64,000 bases of DNA. It comes from Opitutia bacterium (GTDB taxonomy: Bacteria > Verrucomicrobiota > Verrucomicrobiia > Opitutales > Opitutaceae). The position numbers and the translations under genes were made by a program. The notes beneath the pieces are model-generated. The model saw nothing but the letters and a program-made list of their open reading frames with translations. It did no database searches and had not been told where the DNA came from. Positions 58,332 to 64,000 of the stretch are shown here, in pieces (the stretch's first letter is position 1; each line of letters starts with the position of its first letter). The stretch spans positions 1 to 64,000 of the forward strand of contig JACPPI010000017.1 in NCBI GenBank assembly GCA_016190985.1, given 5' to 3'.

Positions 58332-58833
58332 CGATCAGGTGAAGCGCCCATTCACGGATTCTCGCCCTCAATTGCCTGATTAGCGCTCATGAGCGTGGAT
58401 TAGCGGCTGGTTCATCTGCTTTTTCCAGAAGCATCCCCCCACAGAGATTTTTCCCTCTGAAAGTTGACCGCAATCCGGGATATTCCGCGTCAAGAAAATA
58501 TTTGGCCAGCCCCGTCATTTCCACTGCCATGCGTTTTTAAGAGGAAAAATTGTCCTTGGGGGACTTTTTCTGGCCTTCGGATCACTGCCGGAAACACTGT
58601 GCGGTGTTGTCCACCAAAAAAGTGACGGAAAATTTGCGAAATCCGCCTTTAATCTATTTGACGGGCCCCGGGGTGGTTTCCATTAGTTGTGGTCAAGGTT
58701 CCGGGCATCCACATCCTGTGGTGGTCGACAACGTGTCAGGAAGTTTTGGCAACATAATGTCGCCAGGGTCTTTCTGCCGTCTCTAGACCACGGGACACAC
58801 ACCGCTTTCTCCAAATTCTCGTCTGCGTTAGCC
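58332..58833. other. 502-bp gene-free leader region before nrdB
   Basis: Noticeably more AT-rich than the surrounding DNA and free of coding features. It contains a repeated motif TCCA-N6-GTGGT twice, 29 bases apart (see the regulatory entry), and should carry the promoter of the nrdBA operon. No riboswitch or terminator was recognised. Confidence 0.5.
58679..58723 (+). promoter_or_regulatory. Candidate paired operator upstream of nrdBA
   Basis: Two 16-base sites, TCCATTAGTTGTGGTC (58679-58694) and TCCACATCCTGTGGTG (58708-58723), share TCCA-N6-GTGGT and the second is nearly palindromic (CCACA..TGTGG). NrdR repressors bind paired sites before nrd genes, usually about 31 bases apart; spacing here is 29. 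Regulation by NrdR is therefore only a hypothesis. Confidence 0.35.
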
Positions 58834-59919
<1,086 letters not shown>

Positions 59920-59963
59920 GCGAGCCGCCCCCGCTCCCTCAAACTTCCTACCCCTGCTTTTCC

Positions 59964-62900
59964 ATGAATCTCCCATCTGTTGCGCAAGACCTTGCCCTCA
60001 AGAAGCTCACCGGCGCGCCCCAAGACCAGAAACCCAACTACAACTGGCGCGACATCATCCGCGAGGAAGAGGTTCCCGTGCCGGAGGTGCAGGTGCTCTG
60101 CCCGCACGGCGACGAGCGTTTCGACCTCAGCGAGGTCGCCGACACCGTCGGCCGCTCCCTCGCCAACCTCCTCCAGGCCAGGGGCGAGAAGGACATCTTC
60201 AACGAGAAGAACCAGCGCTTCGTGGCCGACGTGACCCGCGAGGTCGCCGCCAACCTCACCAAGAAAGCCCTCGAGCGCGGCCCGCTCCGCGTCTCCCTCC
60301 ACGACCTCTACGTGCTCATCGAAAAGACCCTTGTCGACAACAACGCCCACGACGTCGCCAAGAGCCTCCTGCTCAAGCGCTCCTCCAAGCTCAATATTTC
60401 CAGCGAAACCCACGGCGTCACCGTCCGCCTCATCCGCCGCAACCACCAGGTCGTGCCCTGGAACGAGGGCAAAATCGAGATCGCCATCCGCAAGGCCTTC
60501 CTCTCCCTCCAGAAGGATCCCGCCCCCGCCTCCGCCATCACCAAGGCCATCACCGAGCGCGCCCTCCATCTGAAGCAGGCCTTCCTCCATATCGAGGAGG
60601 TCCAGGACATGGTCCAGGAGGAGCTCATGAAGACCGGCCACTACAAGGTCGCCGAGGACTACATCCTCTACCGCGCCGCCCGCGCCGCCGCCCGCGCCGC
60701 CGCGCCCGCCCCCGAGGCCGCCGCCGACACCCCCCCCGCCCATCAAAACTCCATGGTCGTCGTCGCCAAGGCCGACGGCACCACCTTCCTCTGGGACGGC
60801 CTCGACCTCAAGAAGCGCATCGAGTTCGCCGCCATCGGCCTCGAGCTCTGCCTCACCCCCGACCAGATCGAGTCCGAGCTGCGCCGCGCCCTCTTCGACA
60901 ACATCGCCCTCGGCGACCTCAACAACACCATCATCCTCAACGCCAAGACCCTGATCGAGAAGGACGCCGACTTCGCCAAGTTCGCCGGCCGCATCCAGCT
61001 CACCTACATCTACGAGGAGGTTCTCGGTTGGGACATCGTCCGCGACGGCATCGGCGCCCTGAAAAAGTTCCACCAGCAGGCCTTCGCCGCCTACATCGAC
61101 CGCGGCATCGCCATCAAGCGCCTCACCCCCCGCCTCAAGGAGTGCGACCTCGTCAAGCTCGCCGCCGCCCTCGACCCTTCCGCCGACCTCGAGCTCGATT
61201 TCCTCGGCGTCCAGACCATCTACGACCGCTACCTGATCATCGACAAGACCGGCAAACGCTCCCGCCGCCTCGAGACCCCCCAGTTCTTCTGGATGCGCGT
61301 CGCCATGGGCCTCTTCCTCGACGAAAAGAAACGCGCCCGCGACGACTGGGCCATCCGCCTCTACGAACTCTACAAGTCCCGCCGCTTCTGCTCGTCCACC
61401 CCGACCCTCTTCAACTCCGGCACCCTCCACTCCCAGCTCTCGTCCTGCTATCTTTACTACGTCGACGACTCGCTCGAGGGCATCATGTATCGCGGCATCG
61501 CCGAAAACGCCCAGCTCTCCAAGTGGGCCGGCGGCCTCGGCGGCTCCTGGACCTCCGTCCGCGGCACCGGCGCCCACATCGCCGGCACCAACGGCGAGTC
61601 CCAGGGTGTCATCCCCTTCCTCAAGCTCCACAACGACCAGCTCGTCGCCGTCAACCAGGGAGGCAAGCGCAAGGGCTCCGGCTGCGCCTACCTCGAGTCC
61701 TGGCACAACGACATCTTCGAGTTCCTCGAGCTCCGCCGCAACACGGGTGACGACCGCCGCCGCACCCACGACATGAACACGGCCAACTGGATCCCCGACC
61801 TCTTCATGAAGCGCATGGAGGCCCGCGGCACCTGGACCCTCTTCCGCGCCAACGAGACCCCCGACCTCCACCACCTCTACGGCCGCAAGTTCGAGGAGGC
61901 CTACCTCCGCTACGAGCAGCTCGCCGAGGAGGGCAAGCTCCAGGCCCACAAGATCGAGGCCCTCGAGCTCTGGAAAAAGATGCTCTCGATGCTCTTTGAG
62001 ACCGGCCACCCCTGGATCACCTTCAAGGACCCCTGCAACGTCCGCTCCCCGCAGGACCACGCCGGCGTCATCCACTCCAGCAACCTCTGCACGGAGATCA
62101 CCCTCAACACCTCGAACGACGAGACCGCCGTCTGCAACCTCGGCTCCGTCATCCTCGACTCCCACCTCAAGCCCGACGGCACCCTCGATCTCGAGAAGCT
62201 CCGCGACACCATCCGCGTCGCCGTCCGCGCGCTCGACAACGTCATCGACATCAATTTCTACCCGACCGTCCCGGCCAAGACCTCCAACCTCCGCCACCGC
62301 CCCATCGGCCTCGGCGTCATGGGCCTGGCCAACGCCCTCTACCTGAAGGGCGTGCCCTTTGCCTCCGAGGCCGCCGTCGAGTTCAACGACGAGTTCATGG
62401 AGGCCATCGCCCACTGCGCCTACGAGGCCTCCTCCGACCTCGCCGCCGAGCGCGGCCCCTACTCCACCTACAAGGGCTCCAAGTGGGACCGCGGCCTCCT
62501 CCCGCAGGACACCGTCGACCTCCTCGAGCAGGAACGCGGCGTGCCCATCCAGGTCCCCCGCGGCGGCCGCCTCGATTGGACCGCCCTCCGCGCCAAGATC
62601 AAGGCCCAGGGCATGCGCAACTCCAACGTGCTCGCCATCGCCCCCACCGCCACGATCTCCAACATCACCAACACCTCGCCCTGCATCGAGCCCACCTACA
62701 AGAACCTCTACGTCAAATCCAACCTCTCCGGCGAGTTCGTCGTCCTCAATCCCTTCCTCGTCAAGGATCTCAAGGCCCGCGGCCTCTGGAACCAGGAGAT
62801 GAGCGACGCCCTGAAGTATTTCGACGGCGAGCTGAAGGACATCGAGGCCATCCCCGAGGACCTGAAGGCCCGCTACCTCACCGCCTTTGGCGTGGACTTC

Positions 62901-63335
62901 AAGTGGGTCATCGCCGCCGCCGCCCGCCGGCAGAAGTGGATCGACCAGTCCCAGAGCGTCAACCTCTGGCTCAAGTCCCCCGATCTGAAGGTGCTCAGCC
63001 ACATGTATCGCTCCGCGTGGCACGCCGGGTTGAAGACGACCTATTATCTCCGCAGCATGGGTGCCTCCGGCATCGAGAAGGCCACGAGCAACGTGAAGAA
63101 GGAAGTCCGTGGCGTCGCCGGCGAAAGCAAAGCCGCCACCGCCGACCGCGACACGGCCGCTGCTGCTGCTCTCAGCGCCGCCCCCTTCGCTACGCCTGCT
63201 GAGTCCGTTCCCTCAACTCTCAACTCTCAGCCCTCAACTCCCGCTTCCTCGAAGCGCGTTTATAGCGCTGACGAGAAGCGGGCCTGCTCCATCGAGGCCA
63301 TGAAGAACGGCGAAGAGTGCGAGGCTTGCCAATAA
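59964..63335 (+). CDS. nrdA: Class I ribonucleotide reductase large subunit
   Basis: Reduces ribonucleotides. Start ATG 59964 gives 1123 residues, longer than the E. coli enzyme (761). The extra N-terminus holds two ATP-cone-like regions (about 30-135 and 150-245; VRLIRRNHQVVPWNEGKIEI), for allosteric control. The catalytic set is complete: C495 (LSSCYLYYVD), N707, C709 and E711 (NLCTEI), C724 (AVCNLGS). The C-terminal redox pair is C1119/C1122 (CEACQ). An Ala-rich linker joins the cones to the barrel. Residues about 1080-1094 are a repeat-derived Ser/Pro-rich insert in the flexible tail before the redox pair. It forms an operon with nrdB. Confidence 0.97.
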   Translation: MNLPSVAQDLALKKLTGAPQDQKPNYNWRDIIREEEVPVPEVQVLCPHGDERFDLSEVADTVGRSLANLLQARGEKDIFNEKNQRFVADVTREVAANLTKKALERGPLRVSLHDLYVLIEKTLVDNNAHDVAKSLLLKRSSKLNISSETHGVTVRLIRRNHQVVPWNEGKIEIAIRKAFLSLQKDPAPASAITKAITERALHLKQAFLHIEEVQDMVQEELMKTGHYKVAEDYILYRAARAAARAAAPAPEAAADTPPAHQNSMVVVAKADGTTFLWDGLDLKKRIEFAAIGLELCLTPDQIESELRRALFDNIALGDLNNTIILNAKTLIEKDADFAKFAGRIQLTYIYEEVLGWDIVRDGIGALKKFHQQAFAAYIDRGIAIKRLTPRLKECDLVKLAAALDPSADLELDFLGVQTIYDRYLIIDKTGKRSRRLETPQFFWMRVAMGLFLDEKKRARDDWAIRLYELYKSRRFCSSTPTLFNSGTLHSQLSSCYLYYVDDSLEGIMYRGIAENAQLSKWAGGLGGSWTSVRGTGAHIAGTNGESQGVIPFLKLHNDQLVAVNQGGKRKGSGCAYLESWHNDIFEFLELRRNTGDDRRRTHDMNTANWIPDLFMKRMEARGTWTLFRANETPDLHHLYGRKFEEAYLRYEQLAEEGKLQAHKIEALELWKKMLSMLFETGHPWITFKDPCNVRSPQDHAGVIHSSNLCTEITLNTSNDETAVCNLGSVILDSHLKPDGTLDLEKLRDTIRVAVRALDNVIDINFYPTVPAKTSNLRHRPIGLGVMGLANALYLKGVPFASEAAVEFNDEFMEAIAHCAYEASSDLAAERGPYSTYKGSKWDRGLLPQDTVDLLEQERGVPIQVPRGGRLDWTALRAKIKAQGMRNSNVLAIAPTATISNITNTSPCIEPTYKNLYVKSNLSGEFVVLNPFLVKDLKARGLWNQEMSDALKYFDGELKDIEAIPEDLKARYLTAFGVDFKWVIAAAARRQKWIDQSQSVNLWLKSPDLKVLSHMYRSAWHAGLKTTYYLRSMGASGIEKATSNVKKEVRGVAGESKAATADRDTAAAAALSAAPFATPAESVPSTLNSQPSTPASSKRVYSADEKRACSIEAMKNGEECEACQ
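63205..63246. repeat. Tandem-like repeat in the C-terminal tail of nrdA
   Basis: The DNA contains ctcaactctcaactctcagc followed by cctcaactc, read in frame as STLNSQPSTP. It lies in the flexible segment before the CEACQ redox end. Confidence 0.7.
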
Positions 63336-63363
63336 GCCAATAACTGAGTTCTCTCCATTCACG

Positions 63364-63397
63364 GGCCGCTGGTGACGCAAGTTGCCCGCGGCCTTTT
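63364..63397 (+). terminator. Rho-independent terminator of the nrdBA operon
   Basis: GGCCGC and GCGGCC pair around an 18-base loop, followed by four Ts, 28 bases after the nrdA stop. Confidence 0.8.
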
Positions 63398-63403
63398 CAT
63401 AAA

Positions 63404-63985
63404 ATGACCTTCTCTGAGTTCTATCACGAACTGCAAAAGCGCGAAGGCTTTGACCCCAGGCCCTTGGTCGATGCCTGGCCGCCAGCTCTTACAGAGCAGA
63501 TCGCGAAAGACTTTCTTCAAGGCGTTAAGAGCCAGCCATTCAAAGGTTCAGTTTGCCCCATTCGCGTTGGGAGCACCAACCAGGCGATCGGCAACCAAGT
63601 TGAGGCGTTCGTCGTGCCCAAGCTGACTGCGGGTCTACGGAATTTTCGCTTAGAAAAATGCAGCGGAGCCGGATATCCGGACCAACAGCTCAGAAGTGGT
63701 GACCTGCTAATTCCACTGGAACTCAAGGCGACGGGCGACTGGAATCCCAATGATTCAAATCGCCGGGTTCTGACCTCCTCATCCGAAAAACTCAGAAAAT
63801 ATTTCAAGTCACCGATCTATCATCTGCTTTGCACGGTGCTCTATACTGCTGAAGCGGGAGGAACGAGGATCGACGCCATCCGTCTCGACTTCTTGGAACC
63901 TGATTCACCTGTAAGTGTTCGTCTTGAAGTCTCAGTGAATCACAAGCTTCTTGCCACCGGCAAGCACAAGAGCGTCACGATCTAG
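63404..63985 (+). CDS. Putative PD-(D/E)XK nuclease, restriction-endonuclease-like
   Basis: The 193-residue protein has a plausible nuclease core: GNQVEAFVVPKL helix, then GAGYPDQQL (PD), a 13-residue gap, and PLELKATGDW (ExK), followed by SSSEKLRKYFKSPIYHLLCT. This spacing is typical of type II restriction enzymes and related nucleases. GC content is lower than that of neighbouring genes, suggesting horizontal origin. No methyltransferase is visible before the window ends 15 bases later; one may follow. The exact family is not recognised. Confidence 0.6.
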   Translation: MTFSEFYHELQKREGFDPRPLVDAWPPALTEQIAKDFLQGVKSQPFKGSVCPIRVGSTNQAIGNQVEAFVVPKLTAGLRNFRLEKCSGAGYPDQQLRSGDLLIPLELKATGDWNPNDSNRRVLTSSSEKLRKYFKSPIYHLLCTVLYTAEAGGTRIDAIRLDFLEPDSPVSVRLEVSVNHKLLATGKHKSVTI

Positions 63986-64000
63986 CCACATCGCATGCTC

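Overview
The window is GC-rich, densely coded chromosomal DNA from a Gram-negative bacterium. Outer-membrane TonB receptors, a BamE-like lipoprotein, ExbD proteins and an AsmA-like protein indicate a diderm. The gene repertoire (Oar-like receptor, sulfatase-family protein, DUF4340/GldG transporter parts, class Ic-like ribonucleotide reductase, many toxin-antitoxin pairs) and base use suggest a Verrucomicrobiota member, probably an Opitutaceae-like one. That placement is inference; no rRNA or tRNA gene was recognised.

Layout. 1-5.3 kb: tail of a GldG-like ABC-transporter component, a frameshifted DUF4340 gene and an AsmA-like protein. 5.8-9.7 kb: a large hybrid sensor kinase. 9.8-14.9 kb: amidohydrolase, a sulfatase-family protein that has lost its catalytic residues, a TonB-like lipoprotein, a one-domain asparaginase and a small unknown. 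15-21.1 kb: an exchanger-like membrane protein, a GT-C-like membrane protein and an unknown pair (coiled-coil protein plus membrane protein). 21.2-23 kb: peptide deformylase, cobalamin adenosyltransferase and a DUF6580-like membrane protein. 23-25.4 kb: a regulator, a lipoprotein, a broken RelE-type module and a VapBC module. 25.5-38 kb: acyltransferase, GAF/PAS adenylate cyclase, PhoH-like ATPase, winged-helix protein, M20 peptidase, a detached DNA-methyltransferase recognition domain and a DUF885 metallopeptidase. 38-44.7 kb: a B12 cluster, with a BtuB-like receptor behind a cobalamin riboswitch and, divergently, cobalamin-dependent methionine synthase. 44.7-49.8 kb: HNH fragment, second VapBC, archaemetzincin, transposase remnant and a TMTC-like TPR membrane protein. 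50-58.4 kb: Oar-like TonB receptor, an antitoxin/ParE pair flanked by repeats, ExbD proteins, a PilZ protein, a zinc-ribbon gene between 100-bp direct repeats, and an IS remnant. 58.8-63.3 kb: nrdB-nrdA with a Leu at the radical-tyrosine position. The window ends with a putative PD-(D/E)XK nuclease.

The unifying oddity is a heavy load of short palindromic repeats of several families. They fill most intergenic gaps: REP-like GTGGGAGC...GCTTGC hairpins, elements coding CHTERSEE, 'accacggat' elements and 'ccgggaatccgg' elements. They have also entered coding sequences in frame. Probable repeat-derived peptide segments lie in DUF4340, the amidohydrolase leader, the pseudo-sulfatase, the winged-helix protein, MetH, the TMTC-like protein and NrdA. 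One REP supplies a stop codon, and a repeat-like segment sits in the peripheral arm of the riboswitch. This is the signal I judge most worth pursuing.

Functionally, vitamin B12 links several loci: uptake (BtuB), sensing (riboswitch), adenosylation (ATR) and use (MetH). The ribonucleotide reductase here is an oxygen-linked class I enzyme of the unusual tyrosine-less type.
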